Shown piece by piece: positions 25,237 to 33,617 of a DNA stretch of 44,102 nt. The stretch's first letter is position 1. Each line of letters starts with the position of its first letter. A model generated the notes under the pieces. That model had not been told where the DNA came from. It saw only the letters and a list, made by a program, of their open reading frames with translations, and searched no databases. A program made the translations under genes and the position numbers. The DNA comes from an uncultured Pelagibacteraceae bacterium (GTDB lineage: Bacteria; Pseudomonadota; Alphaproteobacteria; Pelagibacterales; Pelagibacteraceae), in contig CACBGP010000004.1 of NCBI GenBank assembly GCA_902538745.1, forward strand, positions 1 through 44,102, given 5' to 3'.

Positions 25237-26650
25237 TATCTTTTGTATTATATAATATTTGATTTTTTAATTTATCTATATTTTCTGCCATATCTTTATC
25301 ACTTTCTTTTAACTTCTCTATCGTTTTTACTGAATGAATTATAGTAGTATGGTCTCTATTTGAAAATTCTCGTCCTATCTCTGGTAAAGATTTAGACGTT
25401 AGAATTTTTGTAAGATATATAGCAGTTTGTCTTGGTCTTACCAAGTATCTAGATCTTCTAGAGGACAGCATTTCATTCTTACTAATTTTAAAAAATTTAC
25501 ACACTAAGGTCTGTATTAAATCAATAGTAACCTTATTTTCGCTAATGTTTAGTAAATCTTTTAAAACAATTTTACTCTCTGCCAAATTAGGTAATTTGTT
25601 ATATATTCTAGAAAATGAAATTAGGCGATTAATAGCGCCAACTAATTCTCTTATACTATTAGAAATTTCAAGGCTTATGAAATCTTTAATCTCCTTTGAA
25701 ATTTCTATCTTATCTGCATAAAGCTTATTTAATTCATTAATCTTTTTTTCAATGATATTTTTTCTCAATTGAAGATCAGGTTTTTGTATATCCACGACTA
25801 GTCCTCCAGAAAATCTAGACTTTATTCTTTCTTGAATTCTAGATAATTTATTAGGCGGTCTATCTGCAGATACTATAATTTGACTACCCTTTTCTAGTAA
25901 TGCATTGAAGGTATGAAAAAACTCTTCCTGCATAGCCTCTTTACCATTCATAAATTGAATATCGTCTATTAGCAAAATATCGGTGTTTCTAAAATATTCC
26001 TTAAACTTCACCATATCGTTTGCTTTTATCGATTTAATAAACTGGTACATAAACCTTTCCGCCGGAATAAACATAACTTTTTTTTTTTCCTTTAGTTCAA
26101 ATCCGATAGAATTTAAGAGATGTGTCTTACCCATTCCAACACCTCCATAAATATACAAAGGGTTATATTGAGAAAAATTTTCAGTAACCTTCAATGAGGC
26201 CTCATATGCAAGCTTATTACTGCTACCAGTTACAAAATTTTCAAACCTTTTATTATGATCTACACGGTTATATTGGAGAAAAGAGTCTTTTAAGAAGGAG
26301 ATATTTTCACTTTTTTTCGATAAAATATTAATATTATTTTGATTTTGAAAATTTATATTTTTTTCTATAATTTTAAATTCAATGCGAATTAAATCTTTCT
26401 TAAATAGCTTAACAATCTGTAAAATTTGATCCAAATATCTTGATGTTATCCAATCTCTTATGAATCTAGTTGGTACTGAAATTAATATATAGCTATTGAA
26501 TTCCTCAATGAAATCGATCTTTTTTAACCAGCTCTCATAAACTTCAGAGCCTAATTTTTTTTTCATCTCACTTTGAATTAATTGCCAATCTAATTTATTT
26601 GATTTTGATTTATTTAAGTCTGAGTTTTTATAGATATTTTCTATATTCAT
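25226..26650 (-). CDS. dnaA: Chromosomal replication initiator DnaA
   Basis: DnaA is the AAA+ initiator, here 474 residues. The N-terminal domain (WQLIQSEMKKKLGSEVYESWL) is followed by a variable linker, Walker A GGVGMGKTHLLN, Walker B ILLIDDIQFM and the C-terminal DNA-binding signature SNRDHTTIIHSVKTIE. GAGGAG immediately next to the ATG reads on the other strand, so no strong ribosome site is evident. A 311-bp gap with paired repeats lies upstream. It is followed directly by dnaN. Confidence 0.97.
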   Translation of the reverse strand: MNIENIYKNSDLNKSKSNKLDWQLIQSEMKKKLGSEVYESWLKKIDFIEEFNSYILISVPTRFIRDWITSRYLDQILQIVKLFKKDLIRIEFKIIEKNINFQNQNNINILSKKSENISFLKDSFLQYNRVDHNKRFENFVTGSSNKLAYEASLKVTENFSQYNPLYIYGGVGMGKTHLLNSIGFELKEKKKVMFIPAERFMYQFIKSIKANDMVKFKEYFRNTDILLIDDIQFMNGKEAMQEEFFHTFNALLEKGSQIIVSADRPPNKLSRIQERIKSRFSGGLVVDIQKPDLQLRKNIIEKKINELNKLYADKIEISKEIKDFISLEISNSIRELVGAINRLISFSRIYNKLPNLAESKIVLKDLLNISENKVTIDLIQTLVCKFFKISKNEMLSSRRSRYLVRPRQTAIYLTKILTSKSLPEIGREFSNRDHTTIIHSVKTIEKLKESDKDMAENIDKLKNQILYNTKDNEV

Positions 26651-26720
26651 GAGGAGACTTGAGTAAGAGCTATAATAAAAATTATTGCAACAAAATATTT
26701 TATAAATTCAAAAAAAAATA

Positions 26721-26735
26721 AAATCTAGGATTGTG
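26721..26735 (+). repeat. Direct repeat copy 1 upstream of dnaA
   Basis: AAATCTAGGATTGTG matches copy 2 at 14 of 15 bases and is preceded by an A run like copy 2. It lies about 71 bp from the dnaA ATG. On the dnaA coding strand it reads CACAATCC(T)AGATTT. Confidence 0.65.
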
Positions 26736-26766
26736 CAACATGAAAAGTTTGTAAGAAAAAAAATTT

Positions 26767-26781
26767 AAATCTGGGATTGTG
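26767..26781 (+). repeat. Direct repeat copy 2 upstream of dnaA
   Basis: AAATCTGGGATTGTG differs from copy 1 by one base and lies 46 bp further from dnaA. The preceding A run is also shared. The pairing suggests a protein-binding site used in tandem. Confidence 0.65.
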
Positions 26782-26961
26782 TTAAAATTTTTAAAAAAAT
26801 TTAATTTAAATTTTTTTATTCAAGGATTTATTAATAAAATTTATGATTGAACTCAATGAGTCCATGTTATTTACTAAATCTAAATGTTGTATGAAAATAA
26901 ATTTTGATTGTAGATTTTGTAGATCCTGAGGTTGTATCGTCAAAACAACTTATAATATAAA

Positions 26962-27222
26962 TTATATAGTAGATATTTTCTTAGTTATCCTGGAAATATT
27001 TCTTGATGCATTTTGTTTTTTAATTATTCCAGTTTTAGCAATCTTCATTAATTCAGAATTCAACTTAGGTAAGAATTTTATTGCTTCTGACTTGTCTTTT
27101 TTTTCTAATAAAAGATTCATCTTTTTTATTGCATTTTTATATCTACTTTTTCTAATTTTGTTTACCGAAGTTTGCTTCGTTATTCTTCTTATTCTTTTAA
27201 TTGCTGATTTTGTATTAGCCAT
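26962..27222 (-). CDS. rpsT: 30S ribosomal protein S20
   Basis: S20 binds 16S rRNA in the small subunit. The conserved start MANTKSAIKRIRR fixes translation at 27222 (86 residues), although the frame is open for 17 more codons upstream. The protein is rich in Lys and Arg, with the helical KSRYKNAIKKMNLLL segment normal for the family. It lies downstream of mutM with a 51-bp gap on the same strand. Confidence 0.96.
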   Translation of the reverse strand: MANTKSAIKRIRRITKQTSVNKIRKSRYKNAIKKMNLLLEKKDKSEAIKFLPKLNSELMKIAKTGIIKKQNASRNISRITKKISTI

Positions 27223-27273
27223 GTGCGCAGGGGTATAACTTGAGAAATAGTATCGGTCAATCAAATAATTCAT

Positions 27274-28137
27274 TTATTTTTGACAGAAACTACAAAAGAA
27301 TGTTGATCTATTTGAAATATTTTTTTTTTGAATTAAGCCTTTACAATCTACTCGTTTACATTTTTGTCCCTCTCTCTGGTAAACTTTAAAATTATTTTGA
27401 AATGAACCTTTATTTCCTAACACATCTTTAAAGTCTCTTATTGAGGACCCCCCTCTTTTTATAGCATTTAGGAGGACTAACTTTGAGTTTTTAAAGATTT
27501 TTTTACACTCTGTTTTATTGATAGATTTTCCCTCTTTAATGGGATTTATCTTACTGAGATAAAGAATTTCACTAGCATAAATATTTCCAATTCCTGATAT
27601 AAAATTTTGGTCTAAAAGAAAACTTTTAACATTTTTTTTTTTATCTTTTAGATTGTCATAAATATAATTCATATTAAACTTTGAATCAAAAGGCTCTGGA
27701 CCTAATTTTTCAAATCTTTTTTTAAGTGACTTTTGATCTTTTATAATCTCAAAAAAACCAAATCTTCTAGGGTCATTGTATACTAATCTAAATTTATCGA
27801 AAAAAATTTCGATATGATTATGTTTATCAGGTAATTTTGGAGAATTATAAAAACTTGTATTTGTTAAAAAATTTTTTTTATTATGTTTCAAGAGGTGAAT
27901 TGTGCCACTCATACCAAGATGAATTAACAATTTATTTTTTTTAGATAAAAAAAGAATTAAATATTTCGAAAATCTATCAACATCTAAAATTATTTGGTTT
28001 TCTAAAATTTTTTCAAAATTTTGAGGTAATTTAATCCTTAAATTTCTATTCCTTACTATTACCTTTTTTATAGTTTTTTGTATTATTTTTTTATTTAATG
28101 ATTGTCTTATAATTTCTACTTCTGGTAATTCTGGCAT
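27274..28137 (-). CDS. mutM: Formamidopyrimidine-DNA glycosylase
   Basis: MutM removes oxidised purines such as 8-oxoguanine. The start MPELPEVEIIRQ supplies the catalytic Pro2 and Glu3. LIHLGMSGT and DPRRFGFF line the active site, QNFISGIGNIYASE is the helix-two-turn-helix, and the C-terminal zinc finger holds the CKRVDC and CSFC pairs. The length of 287 residues is normal. It is divergent from ubiE with a 32-bp gap, which must hold promoters for both. Confidence 0.97.
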   Translation of the reverse strand: MPELPEVEIIRQSLNKKIIQKTIKKVIVRNRNLRIKLPQNFEKILENQIILDVDRFSKYLILFLSKKNKLLIHLGMSGTIHLLKHNKKNFLTNTSFYNSPKLPDKHNHIEIFFDKFRLVYNDPRRFGFFEIIKDQKSLKKRFEKLGPEPFDSKFNMNYIYDNLKDKKKNVKSFLLDQNFISGIGNIYASEILYLSKINPIKEGKSINKTECKKIFKNSKLVLLNAIKRGGSSIRDFKDVLGNKGSFQNNFKVYQREGQKCKRVDCKGLIQKKNISNRSTFFCSFCQK

Positions 28138-28169
28138 TTCATACTATATTATTTGTATATTTAAATTTT

Positions 28170-28874
28170 ATGCAACAAGATCTTCAAAATAAAAAAGGAC
28201 TAGTTCAAAGTGTCTTTAACCAAGTTTATGATCAATATGATCTTATGAACGACCTAATGTCATTGGGTATTCATAGAATATGGAAAAAAAACTTATTAAA
28301 TATGATGAATCCTTCTATCAACCAAAATTTAATAGATGTTGCTTGTGGAACTGGAGATATAGCGAAAATCTATCTGAACAATGTAGGTAAAGATGCTGAG
28401 ATAACTTGCGTTGATCCAAATAAAGGAATGATAAATATTGCAAAAAAAAAATTACCTAATTATAAAAATCTAAAATGGTATTTATCCTCAGCTGAAAGTT
28501 TGCCTGTTTCGAGTAACTCCTTTGATTTTTATACTATTAGCTTTGGATTAAGAAATACAAAAAGTATAAAAAAATCTCTGAAAGAAGCATACAGAGTTTT
28601 GAAACCAGGAGGTCGATTTTTATGTCTTGAATTTTCAAAAATTCAAAACACTAATTTAGATAAACTTTATAAAAATTATTCGAAGCTAATTCCAGAAATT
28701 GGAAAAATCGTTGTTGGAAAAAAAGAGCCTTACCAATATTTGATTAAAAGTATTGAAAATTTTGTTAATCAACATGAACTCATAGACTTAATGCGTGAAA
28801 GCAAACTTGATAAGTGTGATTATACAAATTTGTCTGGTGGTATAGTTTCAATTCATAGTGGTTGGAAGATATAA
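28170..28874 (+). CDS. ubiE: Ubiquinone methyltransferase UbiE
   Basis: This SAM-dependent C-methyltransferase of ubiquinone (and menaquinone) synthesis has 234 residues. SAM motif I is LIDVACGTGDIAK, and the family signatures FNQVYDQYDLMNDLMSLG and SFGLRNTKSIKKSLKEAYRVLKPGG are broken only by small changes. It heads a six-gene run ending with the SH3 protein, and its TAA overlaps the ubiB ATG. Confidence 0.96.
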   Translation: MQQDLQNKKGLVQSVFNQVYDQYDLMNDLMSLGIHRIWKKNLLNMMNPSINQNLIDVACGTGDIAKIYLNNVGKDAEITCVDPNKGMINIAKKKLPNYKNLKWYLSSAESLPVSSNSFDFYTISFGLRNTKSIKKSLKEAYRVLKPGGRFLCLEFSKIQNTNLDKLYKNYSKLIPEIGKIVVGKKEPYQYLIKSIENFVNQHELIDLMRESKLDKCDYTNLSGGIVSIHSGWKI

Positions 28875-30442
28875 TGATCAAAAAATTAATAACATTATTT
28901 AAACTTGGAAGAAAAGTCGCAAAATCAGATGTTTTAGATATAGTCTCAAAATTTCAAGAGCCACCTTTATCTATTAAAATATTATTTAAAATTTTATCTT
29001 TCTCTTTTTCATCCAAAAATAATACACGATTAAAAAATAATGAAGGAGAAAACTTATCTAAATCTTTAGAGTCAATGGGTACAACTTTTATAAAACTAGG
29101 TCAATTCTTAGCAACAAGGCCAGACATTATTGGTGAAAGTTTATCGAAGGAACTTGAAAATCTTCAAGATAGATTGCCTCCTTTTTCTCAAGATCAAGCA
29201 AAAAAAATTATTAATGATGATTTAGGAGTAAATACCTATAACTCAATTATTGATTTAAGCGAACCTGTTGCAGCTGCATCTATAGCTCAAGTTCATAAAG
29301 CTAAAATAGACGATAATGGAACAATAAAAGATGTTGCAATAAAAATTTTGCGGCCTGATATTAAAAAAATTTTTAATGATGAAATTGATGCTATTATGTT
29401 ATGTGCATTCTTAGTTGAATCTTTAATAAAAAAAACAAAAAGATTGAAACTTGTAGAAGTAGTTTTTTTACTTAAAGAAATTACTAATCTTGAAATGGAC
29501 CTAAGATTTGAAGCTGCTGCTGCAAATGAATATGCAGAAAACACAAAAAATGATATTGGTTTTAATGTTCCGAAAATTTACTGGAATTATACTAGTGAAA
29601 ATGTAATGACACTAGACTGGGTAGATGGTATCTCAATTAGAGAAACTGAAGAGTTAAAAAAAAGAGATATAAATACAAAGAAATTAGCAGAAGATATTAT
29701 CCAAAATTTTCTTAGACATGCTGTTAGAGATGGTTTTTTTCATGCTGATATGCATCAAGGAAATATTTTGATAGATAATGATGGCCATATTATTCCTATT
29801 GATTTTGGAATTATGGGAAGGCTCGATAAAATGAGTAAAAGATTTTTAGCTGAAATACTCTTTGGTTTTATTCAAAGAGACTATAAAAAAGTAGCTGAGG
29901 TCCATTTAATCGCAGGTTTAGTGCCGAAAGATGTCCCAATAAATGATCTTGCTCAAGCTTTAAGGTCTATTGGTGAGCCTATTTTTGGTCAAGCAGTTAA
30001 AGATATATCTGGTGGAAAATTATTAAAACAACTTTTTGATGTCACAGAAAAATTTAATATGCAAACACAACCACAATTATTAATGTTACAAAAAACAATG
30101 GTAGTAGTTGAAGGAGTAGCAAGAAAATTAAATCCTGAAACAAACATTTGGACTACATCCAAACCTATTCTTGAAAACTGGTTGAAAGAAACGAAAAACC
30201 CTATGACTACAATTAATGAAACAATTAATAGTACATCAGAAGTAATCAAAAGATTACCAGAATTTCCAGAAATAATGGATAAAGCTAATCAGGCCCTTAC
30301 TTTTTTGGCTAGTGGACAAATTCCTCAAAACTCAAATTCTTATAATACATTGAGTGATAAAAGATCCGAAATGGTAGCTTTCAGAAATCAATCTATAATA
30401 GGTTTTTTATTGCTTGTAATTCTAGGCCTTCTAGTATTTTAA
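28874..30442 (+). CDS. ubiB: Ubiquinone biosynthesis kinase-like protein UbiB
   Basis: UbiB is an ABC1/ADCK atypical kinase needed for ubiquinone synthesis. The 522-residue form starts at ATG 28874, on the ubiE stop; a TTG 12 nt upstream would extend it by four residues. The family motif KLGQFLATRPDI appears as the KxGQ motif. AAASIAQVHKAK is the Ala-rich loop, FFHADMHQGNILI the catalytic loop, and IDFGIMGRL the metal-binding DFG. A C-terminal membrane segment (FLLLVILGLLVF) anchors it. Confidence 0.95.
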   Translation: MIKKLITLFKLGRKVAKSDVLDIVSKFQEPPLSIKILFKILSFSFSSKNNTRLKNNEGENLSKSLESMGTTFIKLGQFLATRPDIIGESLSKELENLQDRLPPFSQDQAKKIINDDLGVNTYNSIIDLSEPVAAASIAQVHKAKIDDNGTIKDVAIKILRPDIKKIFNDEIDAIMLCAFLVESLIKKTKRLKLVEVVFLLKEITNLEMDLRFEAAAANEYAENTKNDIGFNVPKIYWNYTSENVMTLDWVDGISIRETEELKKRDINTKKLAEDIIQNFLRHAVRDGFFHADMHQGNILIDNDGHIIPIDFGIMGRLDKMSKRFLAEILFGFIQRDYKKVAEVHLIAGLVPKDVPINDLAQALRSIGEPIFGQAVKDISGGKLLKQLFDVTEKFNMQTQPQLLMLQKTMVVVEGVARKLNPETNIWTTSKPILENWLKETKNPMTTINETINSTSEVIKRLPEFPEIMDKANQALTFLASGQIPQNSNSYNTLSDKRSEMVAFRNQSIIGFLLLVILGLLVF

Positions 30443-30450
30443 TTCACGAA

Positions 30451-31656
30451 ATGAAAAATTTAGATAATAAAAAAATTTTATTTATAATTTGTGGAGGAAT
30501 TGCTGCATATAAAAGTTTAGAGTTGATTAGATTATTTAGGAAAAATAAGGCCTCTATAAGAACAATTTTAACAAGGAGTGCTAAAAAATTTGTAACACCT
30601 TTATCGATCGCTTCATTATCGCAAGGGAGAGTTTACGAAGACCTTTTCAATATAGAAAATGAGTTAGAAATGGACCATATTGCTTTATCAAGATGGGCTG
30701 ATGTAATTATTGTTGCTCCTGTAACTGCAAATACTATTTCAAAACTTGCCTCTGGAAACGCTGAAGATTTAGCTTCAACTGTTATTCTAGCATCTAATAA
30801 ACAAGTTTACTTGGCTCCTGCAATGAATGTAAGAATGTGGGAGCATCAATCGACTAAAGATAATCTAAAAACTCTGAAGAATTATGGCTATAAAGTTATA
30901 GGTCCTATTACCGGTGATATGGCATGTGGAGAGTATGGTGAAGGCAAAATGTCTGAACCAATTGAAATATTTAATGAAATCCAAAATTTTTTTGAAAATA
31001 AGAAAGAAAATAAAAAAATTAAAGCTTTGGTTACCGCAGGCCCAACAAATGAATATATTGATCCTGTAAGATTTATTTCGAATAAATCAAGCGGTAAGCA
31101 AGGTTATGAAATTGCAAAATCTCTTCATAAAAGAGGATTTGATACAACTTTAATATCAGGTCCGACTAATCTAGATATAGATCAAGAAATTAGACTTATA
31201 AAAGTTGAAACAGCAGATGAAATGTTTAAAGCTACTCAAAAAAATTTACCAACAGATATTGCAGTTTTTTCAGCTGCAGTTTCTGATTTTAAGATTGATG
31301 TAAAAAGTAAAGATAAAATAAAAAAAAAAGAAAAACTAAATATCAAATTAGAGAGAAATGTTGACATTTTGAATTATATTTCAAATCATAATTCAATGAG
31401 ACCAAAGCTAGTTATTGGTTTTGCAGCCGAGACAAAAAATTTAGACATAAATGCCATAAAAAAACTTAAAGATAAAAATTGTGACTGGATCATTGCAAAT
31501 GATGTGTCTAAAAAAAACATTGGTTTTGATAGTGATTATAACGAGGTTACAATTCATTATAATGATTTTAAAAAGAGAAAAGAGACACTTTCACATAAAA
31601 AGAAATCTGAAATCTCTGAGGAGATTGTTGATAGAATTGTTATTCAGATGAATTAA
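30451..31656 (+). CDS. coaBC: Bifunctional phosphopantothenoylcysteine synthetase/decarboxylase
   Basis: Two steps of coenzyme A synthesis are joined in 401 residues. The N-terminal flavoprotein decarboxylase (CoaC) has GGIAAYKSLELIR, VAPVTANTISKLASG and PAMNVRMW, with the catalytic Cys in GDMACGEYGEG. The C-terminal ligase (CoaB) begins near ALVTAGPTNEYIDPVRFISN. The TAA overlaps the dut ATG by one base. Confidence 0.97.
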   Translation: MKNLDNKKILFIICGGIAAYKSLELIRLFRKNKASIRTILTRSAKKFVTPLSIASLSQGRVYEDLFNIENELEMDHIALSRWADVIIVAPVTANTISKLASGNAEDLASTVILASNKQVYLAPAMNVRMWEHQSTKDNLKTLKNYGYKVIGPITGDMACGEYGEGKMSEPIEIFNEIQNFFENKKENKKIKALVTAGPTNEYIDPVRFISNKSSGKQGYEIAKSLHKRGFDTTLISGPTNLDIDQEIRLIKVETADEMFKATQKNLPTDIAVFSAAVSDFKIDVKSKDKIKKKEKLNIKLERNVDILNYISNHNSMRPKLVIGFAAETKNLDINAIKKLKDKNCDWIIANDVSKKNIGFDSDYNEVTIHYNDFKKRKETLSHKKKSEISEEIVDRIVIQMN

Positions 31657-32093
31657 TGGTCAGAGTATTAATTAAAAAACTTGATCCTAGGGTTATTCTT
31701 CCATCTTATAAGACCAATGGAGCCTCGGGTATGGACCTAATGGCTTTTGTAAAGGAAAAAATTGTTATTAAACCACAAACCTCAGCTTTAATTCCAACAG
31801 GATTATCTGTCGCTTTCTCTGAAGATTATGAAATACAAATAAGGCCGCGTTCTGGCTTAGCAGCTAAAAACAACATTAGTGTTTTAAATACTCCTGGAAC
31901 TATTGACAGTGATTATAGAGGTGAATTAAAAATTATTATATTTAATTATAGTAATAATGATTTTGTGGTTAATAATAATGATAGAATTGCACAAATGATT
32001 TTGACCCCTATTGCAAAGATGGAGTTAGAGGAAGCAAATGAGTTACCCAAAACCTTAAGAGGAGAGGGTGGATTTGGCTCAACAGGTAAATGA
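31656..32093 (+). CDS. dut: dUTP diphosphatase
   Basis: This trimeric dUTPase of 145 residues removes dUTP and supplies dUMP for thymidylate synthesis. The five motifs are visible: ASGMDLMAF, RPRSGLAAKN, GTIDSDYRGELK, DRIAQMIL, and the C-terminal P-loop-like GEGGFGSTGK. It overlaps coaBC by one base and the next gene by 4 nt (ATGA). Confidence 0.97.
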   Translation: MVRVLIKKLDPRVILPSYKTNGASGMDLMAFVKEKIVIKPQTSALIPTGLSVAFSEDYEIQIRPRSGLAAKNNISVLNTPGTIDSDYRGELKIIIFNYSNNDFVVNNNDRIAQMILTPIAKMELEEANELPKTLRGEGGFGSTGK

Positions 32094-32839
32094 GTCAAAA
32101 TTTAAATAAAAGCCAGGTCGCGAGATTCTCAAGACAAATAATCTTAAAGAATATTGGTACTTTGGGTCAGAAAAAAATAATTAAATCTAAAGTTCTAATC
32201 ATTGGAATGGGGGGTTTAGGTTGTTCTGTTGCAGAATTTCTTACTAGAGCAGGTGTAGGTAGTCTAGGGATAATTGACTTCGATAATGTAGATATAACTA
32301 ATATTCATCGACAAAGTCTTTATGACGTAAAAGATATAAAAAAATCAAAAGTTATAGTGGCAAAAAAAAAATTACGTAAAATTAATTCAAACACAAAAGT
32401 TAGTTGTTACAAAGTTAAACTCAACAAAAGCAATATCCAAAATATAACAAGCAAATATGATTATATTATAGATGGATCAGATAACTTTAAAACTAAGTTT
32501 TTGATAAATGATTATTGTAAAAAAACAAAAAAATTTTTAGTGGTAGGAGCCATAAGTAAATTTGATGGACATATTTTTACTTTTAATTTTAAAAATAAAA
32601 ATACACCATGTATAAGATCCTTTTTTCAAGAAAAAGAAATCTCAGATGATATTTTAAATTGTGAATATGGTGGTGTTTTAGGGACTGTTGCGGGTATAAT
32701 CGGTACAATTCAAGCCAATGAAATATTAAAAAAAATTTTGAAAATTGGTAAAAATTTGAATGGATATATCCTTATACTTGATTTACTAAATCTAAATTTT
32801 AGAAAAGTTAAATTAAAAAAATTAAAAATATCTAAATAA
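32090..32839 (+). CDS. ThiF/MoeB/HesA-family adenylyltransferase
   Basis: This 249-residue E1-like enzyme adenylates the C-terminal glycine of a small sulfur-carrier protein such as ThiS or MoaD. The nucleotide-binding motif is LIIGMGGLGCSVAEFLTRAG. The catalytic Arg region is NIHRQSLY, and DGSDNFKTKFLINDYC is the family's second motif. MoeB and ThiF have four zinc cysteines; here the first pair reads CIRS rather than CxxC, and the C-terminal CxxC is absent, so the zinc site seems lost. The protein is clearly of this family, but the carrier is uncertain. Confidence 0.87.
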   Translation: MSQNLNKSQVARFSRQIILKNIGTLGQKKIIKSKVLIIGMGGLGCSVAEFLTRAGVGSLGIIDFDNVDITNIHRQSLYDVKDIKKSKVIVAKKKLRKINSNTKVSCYKVKLNKSNIQNITSKYDYIIDGSDNFKTKFLINDYCKKTKKFLVVGAISKFDGHIFTFNFKNKNTPCIRSFFQEKEISDDILNCEYGGVLGTVAGIIGTIQANEILKKILKIGKNLNGYILILDLLNLNFRKVKLKKLKISK

Positions 32840-33285
32840 TGTTACAAAAAATAATAGTATTACTTATTTTAACATTTTTTTATTTATCCAATTCTTTTGC
32901 GAATGAAATTTTTCTATCTTTAAAAAAAAGTAAGGTCAATGTCAGATATGGACCTAGCTTGGAGTCACCTATAAAATATATTTATAAGAAAATTAATCTT
33001 CCAATAAAACAAATTGATAAAAATGAAAATTTTCGAAGGATTATTGATGTAAAAAATAATAGCGGCTGGATACATGTTTCACAGTTGAAACAAATAAATT
33101 CAATTATACCGCTTAAGGATAAAATTTTATTTCAAAAACCATCTAATTTTTCAAAACCTTTGGCAAAAATTAAAAAAGGTAGAATATTAATTGTTAAAAA
33201 ATGTGATGAAAATTGGTGTCAAATTAAAACGTCCAAATTTAAAGGATGGATTAAAAACACCAATATTTGGGGGAAAATTAAATAA
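32839..33285 (+). CDS. Exported bacterial SH3-domain protein
   Basis: A signal peptide (MLQKIIVLLILTFFYLSNSFA) is followed by two SH3-like segments. KVNVRYGPSLESPIKYIY is the typical xVNVRxGPS start of the first, with SGWIHVSQL closing it. The second ends CQIKTSKFKGWIKNTNIWG. The protein of 148 residues probably sits in the periplasm and binds cell wall or protein. It closes the ubiE run and ends 15 bp from the convergent cysteine-rich gene. Confidence 0.88.
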   Translation: MLQKIIVLLILTFFYLSNSFANEIFLSLKKSKVNVRYGPSLESPIKYIYKKINLPIKQIDKNENFRRIIDVKNNSGWIHVSQLKQINSIIPLKDKILFQKPSNFSKPLAKIKKGRILIVKKCDENWCQIKTSKFKGWIKNTNIWGKIK

Positions 33286-33300
33286 CTTTAAAATATTTAG

Positions 33301-33480
33301 TTATTTTTGTTGCACACACACGTCTTTGATTACTGGCATATTTGCACAATCACCACATTTAGTTTTTTGCACAATACAACCGTCATCAAGAACTTGAACA
33401 TCAACAACTTTATCACATTTGGAACAAGTTGAAGAGATTGTAAGCCCACATTTTTTACAATTATAATTTTCAATTTGCAT
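33301..33480 (-). CDS. 59-residue cysteine-rich putative metal-binding protein
   Basis: The ORF starts MQIENYNCKKC and has eight cysteines in 59 residues, at positions 8, 11, 19, 22, 35, 42, 45 and 55, forming CKKC, CSKC and CGDC knuckles plus two single Cys. The pattern suggests a zinc-ribbon or iron-sulfur/metal storage protein. I recognise no named family. A competing reading frame over the same bases (33330-33515) yields a hydrophobic low-complexity product and is less credible. The gene is preceded by two Fur-type boxes at 33526-33576, which ties it to iron or metal status. It lies downstream of the katG-hydroxylase-DUF2061 genes on the same strand but probably has its own promoter. Confidence 0.72.
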   Translation of the reverse strand: MQIENYNCKKCGLTISSTCSKCDKVVDVQVLDDGCIVQKTKCGDCANMPVIKDVCVQQK

Positions 33481-33525
33481 ATGTACAAAAATAATATGAT
33501 GAAAAATGCTTTCAAGAAAAATCTA

Positions 33526-33540
33526 TGAGAATAATTATCA
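33526..33540. promoter_or_regulatory. Fur-type box 1
   Basis: TGAGAATAATTATCA is a 7-1-7 inverted repeat matching the Fur core TGATAATNATTATCA at all but one defined base. It lies 45 bp upstream of the start of the cysteine-rich gene, within promoter range. Confidence 0.68.
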
Positions 33541-33555
33541 TTAGCACATTTTTTT

Positions 33556-33576
33556 TGATAATGATTATTATTATCA
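33556..33576. promoter_or_regulatory. Fur-type box 2 (overlapping double 7-1-7)
   Basis: A 21-bp segment starting TGATAATGAT and ending TTATTATCA matches the classical overlapping Fur double-dimer site at 19 of 21 positions. It lies 15 bp from box 1. Two adjacent sites strengthen the call. In alphaproteobacteria, Fur-like boxes can be used by Fur or Mur rather than Irr. Confidence 0.72.
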
Positions 33577-33617
33577 AGAATTATCTAAAAAACGGATTAT
33601 GATTTTTTTAAAAATTT

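Larger units (their letters stand above)
26651..26961. other. 311-bp intergenic region upstream of dnaA
   Basis: The longest gene-free gap in the window lies between dnaA and rpsT. It is extremely AT-rich, with runs of A and T (26756-26820). It contains the 15-bp repeat pair described separately and a short palindrome ACTCA-A-TGAGT near 26850. No consensus DnaA box (TTATNCACA) was found. Only very short ORFs occur. It probably holds the dnaA promoter and possibly regulatory or origin elements. Confidence 0.6.

Noticed and set aside
26843-26929. 28-residue ORF with four cysteines on the plus strand upstream of dnaA
   Set aside because: Very short, inside the repeat-bearing gap, with no ribosome site. 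Probably chance.
26651-26961. Chromosome replication origin (oriC)
   Set aside because: The gap is AT-rich and adjoins dnaA, but I found no consensus DnaA boxes (TTATNCACA) and cannot compute skew. It is listed only as an intergenic region with repeats.
27223-27273. Upstream extension of rpsT by 17 codons
   Set aside because: The S20 family starts MANTKSA, which fixes the start at 27222.
33330-33515. 61-residue hydrophobic minus-strand ORF
   Set aside because: It overlaps the Cys-rich gene in another frame and is low-complexity Ile/Leu/Val. The 59-residue frame with ordered Cys knuckles is preferred.
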